From Nostocoides sp. (GTDB lineage Bacteria; Actinomycetota; Actinomycetes; Actinomycetales; Dermatophilaceae): a stretch of DNA of 30,328 nucleotides. The position numbers and the translations under genes were made by a program. Location: the NCBI GenBank assembly GCA_016702415.1, contig JADJEA010000006.1, positions 1-30,328 of the forward strand, in the 5' to 3' direction. Numbering within the stretch: the stretch's first letter is position 1; every line of letters begins with the position of its first letter. Shown here in pieces: positions 1 through 8,276 of the stretch. The notes under the pieces were generated by a model. The model made no database searches, had not been told where the DNA came from, and worked only from the letters and a program-made list of their open reading frames with translations.

Positions 1-144
1 TTGACCCTCGGTTATGCCGATCCGGATGCGGATTTGGCAATGAACAGGATGGCTGTCGAGGTTCCGCATCACCCGTGCCGGGGATTTCGGCGACACTACC
101 GTCGGACGCACGGCGCCCGTCTCCTTGCCGTCACGGGTGGGTAG
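1..144 (+). CDS. Partial 3' end of a possible beta-lactamase-family serine hydrolase
   Basis: An open frame enters from outside the window and stops at 142-144. The first residues read LTLGYADPDADLAMNRMA. Class C beta-lactamase-like serine hydrolases often end with a similar 'G-x-x-DP...L...MNRM' segment, in which a strand with A-x-V-M-N-x-M closes the domain. Here the strand looks shortened, which would fit an in-frame loss. The remainder is arginine-rich and not recognisable. Only 47 residues are visible, so this family call is tentative. The next gene lies on the opposite strand and converges on it. Confidence 0.25.
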   Translation: MTLGYADPDADLAMNRMAVEVPHHPCRGFRRHYRRTHGARLLAVTGG

Positions 145-209
145 CTCGGGCGGTTGCTCGGCGGGTAGCACGGCGTTGGTGGTTCACCCGGCGGAGTCGG
201 TGCGCCTGC

Positions 210-828
210 TCACTGGAAGTCCGCTAAGGCCGCCGCCGGTCGGACGCGACGGCCGAGCGCCGGCCACCGACCATGCTGACGCGGCGGCGTGAGGGCCGCT
301 CGCCCCGCGGCCGTACGCGTCAGCGCGCTGCCCGCAGCCACCTCGATGCTGTGCCCGACCTCGATGGCATCCTGGTCCGCCCCGGAGATAGAGGAATTGC
401 CACTGGTAGTCGCGTTCCTGCTGCTCGATGAAAATCCTGACGGCGGTGTGGGTCCACTCGCGGCTGGCATTCTCCATGCCGTCGGTCATGGATCGCCACG
501 ACCACGGTGCCGGGCCGCTCGTGCTCGGGCCGGGCGGACAGGGGCGCCCGGCGTCGGTGACGAGCCGGCTGATCGAGTCCAGGAGCGCTGCCGTGTTGCG
601 GGGGCCAGGGACGAGCGGGGACGTCGCAACGTCGCGGTCGGCATACACCACCTCGTAGGTGTCGTCGAACTGCGCGAGGGTGACCCGGCAGCGGCCGGGG
701 GCCCTGGGCAGTTGCCCCTCGAGGAAGGCGCTGCGAAGCTGCCCCCGGTGTCCGACTTGATCGACTGCATCGATCCGGGAGCGGCCGAGGAGGAAATAGA
801 TGCCGTGGGTCAGGTCGGCGTCGGTCAT
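210..828 (-). CDS. vWA-domain protein (frameshifted)
   Basis: Joined across three minus-strand frames, this reads as one von Willebrand factor A domain of about 200 residues. The N-terminus has GIYFLL followed by RSGSMQSIKSD after removing one extra C in a CTCCCGG run, i.e. a MIDAS-like SGS motif, although the leading Asp is read as Gly. Then come VTLAQFDDTYEVVYADRD, RNTAALLDSI, MTDGMENASREWTH and QWQFLYL...GADQDAIEVG, all typical of stand-alone actinobacterial vWA proteins that bind a metal ion to grip a partner. The ATG at 828 follows a GAGAGGA Shine-Dalgarno and overlaps the stop of the upstream gene as ATGA, so the two are probably translationally coupled. Family assignment is firm; the partner and process are unknown. 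The frameshifts may be sequencing errors. Confidence 0.7.
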
Positions 829-1289
829 GGCGTCCTCTCGGCTGATGCGATTGTGGCAGTGTGGTGGGCTGGGTTGTGCTGCGGGGGGTTTCGGGGATCA
901 CTCATCCCCTGCTCGGTCGGCGCGGCTTGAACCGCAGGGGGCCGTCGCGGGCGGTTCCGTGCCGGGGCACCGGCCGCCGCGTCGTACTGTGCGCGTCCGC
1001 ACCGCATCGGCGGTGACCCGCCCGGAATCACGGGCATAGCCGCCCAGGCGGCGGGTTCGCGCCAGACGCGGTCCGACGGCGTTCTCGGTCAGTCCGGCGG
1101 CGGCACCGGCACCGCGCAACGAGTTGCCTTCTCATCGAGCACGGCAGCCGCGAGAGATTCCATCGATCAGCGCGGTCAAGGCAACCGCGCCATTCTCAGG
1201 TGCGGGAGCGCCGACCCCGGGGACAGCGTTTCGGCCAAGAGCAGGGCGTCGGTGATCTCGGCATGCTGACTCGCGGGGGGCAGTTCCAT
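825..1289 (-). CDS. Small unrecognised protein, possibly DNA-binding (frameshifted)
   Basis: This is an unrecognised protein of about 154 residues. It starts MELPPASQHAEITDALLLAE at an ATG placed 5 bases after a good promoter. It continues in other frames with ALIDGISRAAVLDEKATR, then GLTENAVGPRLARTRRLGG, and ends ...AERTP with a TGA that overlaps the ATG of the vWA gene. The overall length, 465 bases, is a multiple of three, so the indels compensate. The stretch LTENAVGPRLART looks like a helix-turn-helix recognition helix, but that is inference. The duplicated 13-bp palindromic element in its promoter is what an autoregulated DNA-binding protein would use. I cannot name the family. Confidence 0.45.
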
Positions 1290-1294
1290 GGTCC

Positions 1295-1331
1295 AGTATG
1301 CCGCACTAACTGCGGATGCGCAATAACTGCG
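1295..1331 (-). promoter_or_regulatory. Promoter with duplicated 13-bp operator-like repeats
   Basis: On the minus strand, TTGCGC (1323-1318) and CATACT (1300-1295) are spaced by 17 bases and sit 5 bases before the ATG at 1289, an arrangement giving a nearly leaderless transcript. Two copies of CGCAGTTANTGCG (plus-strand 1302-1314 and 1319-1331) repeat at a 17-base interval. Each is an imperfect palindrome with CGCA/TGCG ends. One covers the spacer and one the -35 box, which is the expected layout for a repressor site. Confidence 0.6.
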
Positions 1332-1357
1332 GGCGGTGTCCGAGTGTCGGCGGAGTG

Positions 1358-2325
1358 ATGCCGCGCATGCCGCGCCCCTACCCTGATGGCCCCTGGCTGA
1401 CCGCCTTCTGTCACCCTCGTCGACGGGTCAGCGACGCCCGATCGAGGAATCTCTCGACGGCATCCAGGCCAACCGCGTCGAGGTAGTCTCTTCCCGCGCG
1501 GCGCGTCGGCCAGCGGATCTGGGGATTCCTCGGATCCGTCCGTCACGACTCCGCCGCAGCGCGGCAAGGGCGCGGACGGGGCCGATCCGGCTACGCCTCT
1601 ACCGGCCGGTGGCGGGTCCGCTCCGGCTCCCTGATCGTGTTCGTCCACGGAGGCGGCTGGGCGCAGGGGAATCTCGTCAACCAGGACTCGCTGTGCATCC
1701 GGCTGGCCGCGTCGGTGGGCGCGGTGGTGGCCTCGGTCGACTACCGGATGGCGCCGGAAACGAAGGTGCCGGGGCGGCATCCGACGGAATCGACGCGACC
1801 CGGTGGCTGGTCGCCCATGCCGACGCTTCACGGCGTCGATCCCGCGCGCGTCGCCGCATGTGGCGACCTGCCGAGGCAATATCGCCGCGGTGATCTGCCA
1901 GTCCTGCGGGACAGGGGCCGGCCTGCGCGGGCAGGCGTTGATCTATCCGGCGACCGATTGCACGATGGCGTCGCCGTCGATCGATGAACACGCGCATGCA
2001 CCGATCCTGCGGAAGTCGGCCATCCCGCCTTCCGGCATTACTCGTCGGCAGCGGTATCGCCGCCGACGATCCCTGGTCTCGCCCCTCTTCGCCGGCTCGA
2101 GGGCCCGCCGCCCGCGCTGATCCAGGTCGCCGACCTCGACCCGATCCGCGACGACGGGATGCGGCATGCCGCGCCCCCGCGCCGCGGGCGTCGCCACCCA
2201 CCTGACGACCTATCGCGGCGCACCGCACGGGTTCGCGTCGTTCCCGGGCGCCTATCGCGGCGGGCGCGGCGGCGCGGGCCGAGTTGACCGGGTTCCTGGA
2301 AGGCGGTCCTGCGTCCCTCCCGTGA
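1358..2325 (+). CDS. Alpha/beta hydrolase, HSL/acetyl-esterase type (frameshifted)
   Basis: Joined over at least four frames, this is a hormone-sensitive-lipase-type carboxylesterase of about 320 residues. Visible landmarks in order are: an N-terminal lead ending PIRLRLYRP; VFVHGGGWAQG, the HGGGW oxyanion-hole motif; VVASVDYRMAPE; a damaged GDSAGGNIAAV nucleophile elbow near 1861-1890, where bases of the Ser-Ala-Gly codons are missing; GQALIYPATD; VSPLFAG; LIQVADLDPIRDDGM with the acid Asp; and TTYRGAPHGFASFPGAY with the catalytic His. The ATG at 1358 is preceded by GGCGGAG. Substrate cannot be told from sequence. The nucleophile region as written could not be active, so this is either a pseudogene or a read-error case. 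Confidence 0.65.
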
Positions 2326-2386
2326 GGAGCCGGCCAGTAGGGGTGGAGCCCGGCCACGACCACGTCCTTCCGAAGGAGCCTGGCCG

Positions 2387-3360
2387 ATGCGCGAGATCGT
2401 CGTCTTCTCCGGAGGATCACACCCCGACCTCGCCCACCGGATTTGCGAGGCGCTCGGCGTGCCCCTTCCCCAGCCGGACCAGCCGGTTCAGCAACGACTG
2501 CCTGCAAAGCCAGTTGTTGGCCAACTGCCGCCAGCGGGACGTCTTATCGTCCAGCCGATCGCGCCGCCGACGCAGGAGTCGCTCGTGGAGCTGCTCATGA
2601 TGATCGATGCGGGCTGCGGGCGCGAGCGCCGCCCAGATCACCGCCGTCATCCCGCATTTTGCGTATGCCCGTTCGGACAAGAAGGACGCCTCGCGCATCT
2701 CCCTCGGTGGCCGCCTCGTCGCCGACCTCATCGCGACGGCCGGAGTCGACCGGGTCCTGACGATGACCCTCCACGCGCCGCAGGTCCACGGATTCTTCTC
2801 CGTCCCGGTCGATCACCTCACGGCCATCGGCGTGCTCGCCGATCACTTCCGCGCCGACGACCTCACCGACTGCGTCGTCGTCTCGCCGGACCTCGGCAAC
2901 GCCAAGACCGCGACGCAGTTCGCCCGGTTGCTCGGCCTGCCGGTTGCGGCCGGCTCCAAGATGCGCAAGGCCGACGACGAGGTCGTCATCGACATGAGTG
3001 GGGCGACGTCGCCGGTAAGCGTGCGATCGTCCTCGACGACGATCGCCACCGGGGCCTGATCGTCGAACTGCTGGACCGGCTGGAAGGATTTCGGCTGCAC
3101 TGAGGCCGCGGTGGCCTGCACCCACGGCCTGTTCACCGGCCGCGCGGTGCAGCGACTGTCCTCGCACCCGATGATCAGCCAGGTCGTCACCACCGACACC
3201 GTGCCGACGCCGCTGGATTGGCCGCAGCTGTCCGTCCGCTCCGTGGCGGATCTCTTTGCCGAGGCCATCGGTCGCATCCACGCCGGGACCTCGGTGTCCT
3301 CCGCTCTTCGACGGCGTCGACCCCACCCACGCCCCGCCGCAGCCGACGCTTTTCGGTTGA
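2387..3360 (+). CDS. prs: Ribose-phosphate pyrophosphokinase (frameshifted)
   Basis: PRPP synthetase makes 5-phosphoribosyl-1-pyrophosphate from ribose 5-phosphate and ATP for nucleotide, His and Trp synthesis. The start ATG follows a good GAAGGAG. Across frames one reads MREIVVFSGGSHPDLA, ESLVELLMMIDA, ITAVIPHFAYARSDKK, DASRISLGGRLVADLI, TMTLHAPQVHGFF, VVVSPDLGNAKTATQFA, a PRPP-binding loop near 3030-3060 that restores to DDEIATGG-like with two added bases, then CTHGLFTGRAV, TTDTVPTPL and a C-terminus ending PTLFG. Restored length of about 320 residues is normal for the family. At least four indels interrupt it, mostly in G/C runs. The stop codon sits inside the first unit of a tandem repeat. 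Confidence 0.8.
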
Positions 3361-3416
3361 CGGTTGACCGGTTGACCGGTTTAAGGTTGACCGGCTGGCG
3401 GGCTGACCGGTTGGCC
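3355..3416 (+). repeat. Short GGTTGACC tandem repeat at the prs stop codon
   Basis: GGTTGAC(C) occurs at 3355, 3362, 3370 and 3385, followed by diverged copies at 3401 (GGCTGACC) and 3409. The first unit contains the TGA stop of prs. The following stretch to 3647 holds an imperfect direct repeat of GGCGGGGCCGC (about 3425-3475) and no supported gene. Confidence 0.75.
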
Positions 3417-3647
3417 TTTAGCCGGCGGGCGGGGCCGCGTGCGGGCGGGTAGCCGGTGGCGGGGCCGCTTGCGGCAAGGGTCCGCTCTCTGGACAGACGC
3501 GCGGCATACACCGACCGGAACCGGCCAGCGCCGCGCCCCGAGAATCCCCCGCCGCACGTATCAACCGAACGCCCTGCCGTGTCGTCTTGGGTAACGAACG
3601 GTTCGGCGTCCTCGCCGGGCCGGACCGGAGTGAGTGAGGGGACGGCC

Positions 3648-4613
3648 ATGGGCACGACGACCATGCAGCGGATCGGGCGGGCACGCCGGGCATCGGCCCG
3701 ATCGGATCCGGCACGGCGGCGATGGCCGGCCGGGACCTCGCGGGGTGGACCTCGGCACTGATTCCTCGCGGAGGGTGCCCGCGGCAACGACCTGGGCGGC
3801 GGCGAACTCGGCGGGTGCCGGTCGACCGTCGAGGCGGTCTCGGACGTGGCCGCCTGCTCGGCTCGGGTTCGACGGCTCGATCCCGACCGGGCCGCAGCCC
3901 TGGCTCGGCTGCGGCTGGCCGTCGATGTCCTCCCGCGGGTGGGCGTGCCGGCCGCGCCCGAGGGTCGGGTGCTCGACGTCCTCCACGTCGAGCGCGCCGC
4001 CGTGCTGGCCTCCGTGCGGGACGCTCACGGCGCTCAGCGACATCGGGCACGCCCTTCCGCGGATGGGCCGACCGGTGCCAGGTACTCGCCGACGCCGAAG
4101 CATTGCTCCGGCGCCGCCGTGGGCGCCGGTGACCACGAACTGACCGCCGCCCTCCTGACCGTGTGGCCGTTGCTGGGTGCGCCGTGGAGCGCGCCGGCGC
4201 GATGCGCGCTCGACCGGGTGGTGGACGCGTATGCCGCCTACGGCTACCTGCCGCCCGCTGACGGGCCGGTCGCCGAGGCCGGTCCCGACGTGCTGCGGGC
4301 GGGCCTGGCGCCCACCGCGGCGCTGGCGCTTCTCCTCGCGCTTGTGTTGGAGCACGGGGCGGCGCCCATCCCGTGGACCCCGACCGATCTCGATGTCGCC
4401 ATCGGTGCCCTTCTCACTCCGGGTGCCCGGCCGGCCGACGCCGGCCTTGCGACGGCGGATGCCCTTCGCCGGGCCACGCAGGCGCACGATATGGCCCTCG
4501 TGCGGGGCTTGGTCGACCTCGCCCTCGCCGCTGGGATCGAGGCGCAGTCGGCGATTGCCGCGGGTGTCGCGGTGCTGGCGGGTGCGGGTCCGTTCGCCAC
4601 CCGGGTGGCGTGA
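3648..4613 (+). CDS. Unrecognised actinobacterial protein (frameshifted)
   Basis: The ATG follows GAGGGGAC. The first frame gives MGTTTMQRIGRA; neighbouring frames continue with an Ala-rich helical protein including VAACSARVRRLDPDRAA, LDVLHVERAAVLASV, a segment around 4130-4270 with TAALLTVWPLLGAPW and VVDAYAAYGYLPP, then ALALLLALVLEHGAAPIPW, and a tail of Ala/Leu-rich helices to VLAGAGPFATRVA. Restored length would be about 320 residues. No family is recognised, there is no signal peptide, and the hydrophobic stretches are too interrupted by charge to be certain membrane helices. Two or more frameshifts lie before 4130, and the 3' half from about 4130 is clean. The polymerase gene follows 19 bases after its stop. 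Confidence 0.45.
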
Positions 4614-4619
4614 TCGGCA

Positions 4620-4625
4620 TACGCT
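4620..4625 (+). promoter_or_regulatory. -10 box for a leaderless start of the polymerase gene
   Basis: TACGCT lies 7 bases before GTG at 4633, matching the TANNNT-N5-8-start layout found at other genes here. It lies within a copy of the GCATAC motif. The GTG frame needs one indel to join the protein frame, so ATG 4655 remains an alternative start. Confidence 0.3.
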
Positions 4626-4632
4626 GAACCGC

Positions 4633-5608
4633 GTGGCGGCACGATCCGGGGCGTATGGCGAGCTCCGTCCTCCTGGACGTGGACGGTCTTGAGGTCCGGG
4701 CTGTCCAGTCCCGATCGTGTCTATTTTTTTGCGCGCGGCGAGACCAAGCTCGATCTCGCGCACTACTACGTGAGCGTGGGGCCCGGCATCGTCAATGCCC
4801 TGCGCGAGCGGCCCTGCATGCTCCACCGATTCCCGGACGGCGTCGACGGAGCCAAGGTGCACCAGAAGCGCTTGCCACGGGGTGCCCCGCCGTGGGTGGA
4901 GACGGTGCGGCTGACGTTCCCGAGGTACGGCCTGCACGCCGACGAACTCTGCGTCACGCGCCTGGCGGACGTGATCTGGGCGGTGCAAATGTCGACGGTG
5001 GAGTTCCATCCGTGGAACAGCCGACGGGCCGACACCGAGGTCCCGGACGAGTGGCGGATCGATCTCGATCCGATGCCCGACGCCCCCTTCGCGCGGGTGC
5101 GCCGCGCCGCGGATGTATGCCGCGACCTCCTCTCCGAGCTCGGTGCCGTCGGTTTTCCGAAGACGTCGGGTGGGCGCGGGCTGCACATCTACGTGCGCAT
5201 CGTGCCCGAGCACGGCTTCCGGGATGTGCGCCGGGCAGCCTCGCCTTCGCCCGGGAGGTCGAGCGGCGTCTCCCGGACGACGTGACCACCACCTGGTGGC
5301 GGCGCGACCGGGACCCCGCGGCAGTGTTCGTCGACTACAACCAGAATGCGCGCGACCACACGATCGCTGCGGCCTATTCCGTGCGGGGCAACCCGCGCGG
5401 GACCGTCTCGGCACCACTGGCGTGGGAGGAGATCGCCGACGCCGAGCCGGACGACTTCACCATCGCGACGATGCCGTCCCGGTTTGCGGCCCAGGCGACC
5501 TTCACTCGGGCATCGACTCCGCGGCATACGACATCCGGCCGCTGCTGGAGTGGGCGGACCGGGACGAGCACGCCGGCCGCCGAGCCCCCGAACCCGGACG
5601 AGACGTGA
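4633..5608 (+). CDS. LigD-type DNA polymerase/primase domain protein (frameshifted)
   Basis: This is a stand-alone archaeo-eukaryotic primase-like polymerase domain related to the PolDom of LigD, which fills gaps in bacterial end-joining. The sequence shows PDRVYFFARGETKLDLAHYY, MLHRFPDGVDG, KRLPRGAPPWVETVRL, WAVQMSTVEFHPW, then DEWRIDLDPMP carrying the metal-binding D-x-D, FPKTSGGRGLHIYV with the conserved SGGRGLH nucleotide-binding motif, REVERRLPDDVTT, VFVDYNQNARDHTIAAAYS, and a C-terminus LHSGIDSAAYDIRPLLEW. Frame changes occur near 4690, 5245 and 5505. Ku and the ligase domain are not in the window, as is common for the separate PolD proteins of actinobacteria. The stop could be 5608 or 5628 depending on the last indel. 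Confidence 0.75.
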
Positions 5609-5685
5609 GCGACGTCCGTGGCGGATGAGGGCTGGGGGTGGGAGGTGGGGCGGATGTCCTGGGGGTCTCGGCCGTCCTCCTCCCC

Positions 5686-5785
5686 AACTTGAGCACGCCA
5701 TCACTGAGCACGCCAACCTGAGCGCGATATCGACTTGAGCACGCCAGATCTGGCGTGCTCAAGTCGATATCGCGTGTTCAAGTCC
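5686..5785. repeat. TTGAGCACGCC repeat cluster with a 52-bp perfect palindrome
   Basis: TGAGCACGCCA-type units occur at 5689, 5705 and 5736. Positions 5723-5774 form a perfect, loop-less palindrome with 26-base arms centred on AGATCT and carrying GATATCG between two repeat units. The outer flanks (5716-5722 and 5776-5783) are further diverged copies of the unit. The cluster lies in the 308-base gap between the polymerase gene and the zinc-ribbon gene, where I see no gene. The same unit recurs at 7041-7153. Confidence 0.85.
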
Positions 5786-5916
5786 GTCTCCCTCGCTCTG
5801 ATCTCTGATCGTGGCGCGCTGCTGAGTGAGCGGCGATGTCCTGCGAACGAGGGACAGGCGCACAGGCGTGCTGCGGTGGAAGTCTCGGAGAGTCGGCCCG
5901 AGGGAGGTTTGTGTCC

Positions 5917-6998
5917 ATGGAGGCGGAAGCATTCTGCGAGCGCTGCGGCGGACCCGTGGCGGCGATCCATCTGTTCTGTGCGAGGTGCGGCTCACCGGTC
6001 CGTGCCGCGGACTCGCCAGGGCTCACCACGGCCGCCCCTGACCCGTCGAACGAACTGTCGTGCGCGGTTCCGGGATCGGCGGCGCGCCGGCGTCTCAATC
6101 GTCCGCGCCCCAGCCGCCCTTCCCCACAAACCGTCGGCACCCCCCGGTGCCCCACTCCTCGCTGCATGAGCCGAACCAACCTCCGCTGACGCCACCGGCC
6201 GACACCGTCTGGGCAAGCTCCTCCGAGCGCCAATCTGCGAGCCGTTCCCGTCGATTCCAGGGCCGCCGCCCGTGCCCCCGCCGCCTCCCCATCCCCGCTG
6301 CCAACCCCAACAGGAGTCCCGGACGATCCGGACCGGCGACGCACGCCAGCCCAGCCCCGGACCCATCCCGGAGACCGACCTGAGCATCCCGCAGGACGGA
6401 GTCACGCGGGCCTCGACGGCGGCGCATCGGTGCCGTTCTGGTCATCGTCGCCTGGCTCCTCGTCGGTTGGTGGGCGCTGCTACTCGCCCTCGCGGCGGGT
6501 GCCTGGGCGACCACGGTCGCAATCACGGGCGACTGGGTACCCGACCGCGACAACATCTTCCCGGGTCGTCGCCATCGGGCGCTTGGGCTCGCCCTGACCC
6601 GCATCAACGACCGCACGTGCCACGCCCGTCACGGCCTTGGCGATCGCCCTCCTCCCCTCGGGGGTTGGTCCCTCGCGGCCGCCGGGACTTTGCTGCACCA
6701 CTCCTCGACGGGGGATGTATGCAAGGCCTATTACGCCTTCGAGGAGCAAAAGAGCGACACCGCGGACTCGTTGTCTTTCGGTGACAGCAAATGGTTCGAC
6801 CTTCTCGGCAAACTCGGAGAGACGGCGGCGGACTACGGGGGCAGTGGGACCGAAGGCGAGATGATCCGGTCCGCCGGCAAGTCCGCGAGAACCGTTGCCG
6901 AGGGCCACGGGTCGGGGATGTTCGTGACGGCGAGCGTCCTTGAGGCGGAGGCCGCGATCTCCCCGATCATGAGCCTCTGCTCGTCTGAGGGGGACTGA
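5917..6998 (+). CDS. Zinc-ribbon, proline-rich, membrane-anchored protein (frameshifted)
   Basis: The ATG at 5917 follows GAGGGAGG. The N-terminus MEAEAFCERCGGPV...FCARCGSPV is a double-CxxC zinc ribbon of about 28 residues. A long Pro/Ser-rich linker follows, read in several frames. Near 6430-6500 a hydrophobic segment, VIVAWLLVGWWALLLALAAG, forms one membrane helix. The final part, clean from 6690 to 6998, is a presumably extracytoplasmic domain: DVCKAYYAFEEQKSD, WFDLLGKLGETAADYGG, EMIRSAGKSARTVAEG and a C-terminal Cys (SLCSSEGD). That domain has two cysteines that could pair. The layout resembles bacterial proteins with an N-terminal zinc ribbon, membrane helix and exported tail, whose function is mostly unknown. 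At least three indels occur in the linker. Confidence 0.6.
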
Positions 6999-7040
6999 CG
7001 CCAGGGACGGGTGAGGTTGATGAGGCCCAGATGGTGCGGG

Positions 7041-7153
7041 TCCTGACTTGAGCACGGCATACGGACCTGAGCACGCCAGACAACACGTGCCCAAGTCCGT
7101 ATGCCGTGCTCAAGTCAGGAAGGCGTGCTCAAGTCAGGAAGGCGTGCTCAAGT
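7041..7153. repeat. Inverted repeat plus 19-bp tandem repeat of the CTTGAGCACG family
   Basis: Two 35-base arms (7041-7075 and 7086-7120, two mismatches) form a hairpin around a 10-base loop. Each arm carries CTTGAGCACG and a GGCATACGG copy. A 19-base unit, GTGCTCAAGTCAGGAAGGC, then repeats at 7106, 7125 and 7144. The element lies between the convergent zinc-ribbon and rpf genes, so it is positioned like a bidirectional terminator but lacks a T-run. Confidence 0.8.
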
Positions 7154-7232
7154 TTGGCCCCAAGGGTTCGGGTTCGTCCCCCGGGCTCGAGTTCCCGCCC
7201 CGGGCTGGGATTCGCCCCAAGGCTGGGTCGGG

Positions 7233-7919
7233 TCAGAGCACCTTGTTGAGGAAGATCTGCAGCTTCGTCGTTGTCTGGGGGCCCCAGTCGCCGTCGACAT
7301 AGGCACCGACGAGCTTCTGCAGGGCCTTGACGGTCGTCGTGTTGATCGACCCCGTCACGGGAACCTTGAGCTTGGCCTGCAGAGCCTTCTTGTCTGTGGT
7401 GCCGAAGACCCCGTTGACCGGTTGCTTGAGCCACTTCTCCATCGCGGAGTAGGTCTGCGGGCCGAGCTCCCCGTCCACGTCGATGTCTCCGCTGCCACCG
7501 CCCCCGCTGCCGGGCGGGGTGATCCCGGTGTCATAGGCCAGGCCGTTGGCTACCGTCAGCCCGGCCTTGACGCTGCACACCGGCCAGGCCCCTGGGCCCT
7601 GCACCTTGAGCACCTGCTGCGCGGTGTAGATCTGCTCGTTCTTGCTCGCCTGGTGAGCGTATGCCGCGAAGCTCTGTCCCCCGAAGCCCACCCACGTGGG
7701 CTGCGAGAACTGCAATCCTCCGTAGTAGCCGTTGCCGGTGTTGATCGACCAGTTGCCACTGCTCTCGCACATCGCGACCTTGTCCCAGACCGAGTCGGCG
7801 TGGGCGACGGCGGGGACGAGGACGACGGCGACGCCGGCCGCGGTGGTCATGACCGCCCGGGCGGTCCGGGCGACGACGGAGGCGGAACGGGCACGGCGGT
7901 GTTTGGCGGCATACGCCAT
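7233..7919 (-). CDS. Resuscitation-promoting factor with peptidoglycan-binding tail
   Basis: This is a secreted muralytic enzyme of 228 residues. Residues 1-41 are a signal peptide (Arg-rich start, hydrophobic core, cleavage near AHA-DS). Residues 43-118 are an Rpf domain: SVWDKVAMCESSGNWSINTG with the catalytic Glu52, then YYGGLQFSQPTWVGFGG, and Cys51/Cys115 that can form the family's disulfide. Residues 137-146 are a Gly/Ser linker, followed by peptidoglycan-binding repeats (DVDGELGPQTYSAMEKWL, VNGVFGTTDKKALQAKL and a last copy ending GDWGPQTTTKLQIFL). Rpf enzymes cleave glycan strands and help dormant cells regrow. The start has AGGAAGGA 8 bases upstream and a c-di-AMP riboswitch in the leader. 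The gene follows arc on the same strand but has its own control region. Confidence 0.92.
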   Translation of the reverse strand: MAYAAKHRRARSASVVARTARAVMTTAAGVAVVLVPAVAHADSVWDKVAMCESSGNWSINTGNGYYGGLQFSQPTWVGFGGQSFAAYAHQASKNEQIYTAQQVLKVQGPGAWPVCSVKAGLTVANGLAYDTGITPPGSGGGGSGDIDVDGELGPQTYSAMEKWLKQPVNGVFGTTDKKALQAKLKVPVTGSINTTTVKALQKLVGAYVDGDWGPQTTTKLQIFLNKVL

Positions 7920-7937
7920 GGGGGAAATCCTTCCTGA

Positions 7938-8125
7938 CTGGCGCCTCCGAGGTCAGCTGTCGGGTTGGGGAGGCAGGTTCCCCGTCGGCGTATGCCGACT
8001 TCACCCCAAGGCCGCGTGCGGCCGTATTCGGGTCCCCCGGCCTGCCCGGGTGTCCGGCTCGGTGGCCGGCGAGGCACCCGCCGGGCAGGCTCGGCGCGCG
8101 GGTGCACACATGATGAGTGGGCGAT
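7938..8125 (-). promoter_or_regulatory. c-di-AMP (ydaO/yuaA) riboswitch in the rpf leader
   Basis: The minus-strand leader carries the conserved blocks of the ydaO class: CTTGGGGTGAAG, a following small hairpin (GTCGGCATACGCCGAC), GGGGAACC, then CCCGACAGCTGACCTCGGAGGCG just before the ribosome site. A long GC-rich helix precedes them (CCTGCCCGG...GGGCAGG). This class sits upstream of rpf genes in many actinobacteria and turns expression off when c-di-AMP is high. Boundaries are approximate; the assignment rests on the conserved blocks and gene context. Confidence 0.8.
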
Positions 8126-8167
8126 GTGCTGTTGTGCGGGCGCGACCATGAAGGACGCGCCCCGTCG

Positions 8168-8197
8168 ACGGTAGAGGACGGTTCAACGATCCGGCAA
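8168..8197 (-). promoter_or_regulatory. Candidate rpf promoter
   Basis: TTGCCG (8197-8192) and TACCGT (8173-8168) are separated by 18 bases on the minus strand, upstream of the riboswitch. The match is fair only. The rest of 8126-8276 shows no gene. Confidence 0.35.
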
Positions 8198-8276
8198 TCC
8201 CCTGGCAGGGATTCACAGGATGTGACCTGGACCGCACGCCCGCGGACCAGGCGTGGCCCGGAGAATCCGGATGAGC

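Noticed and set aside
3561..5417. A 618-codon minus-strand open frame
   Set aside because: Arg/Pro/Gly-rich shadow crossing several plus-strand genes, including the polymerase whose motifs are clear.
5686..7153. CRISPR array
   Set aside because: Units are 10-19 bases, partly inverted, and without regular unique spacers; no cas genes are present.
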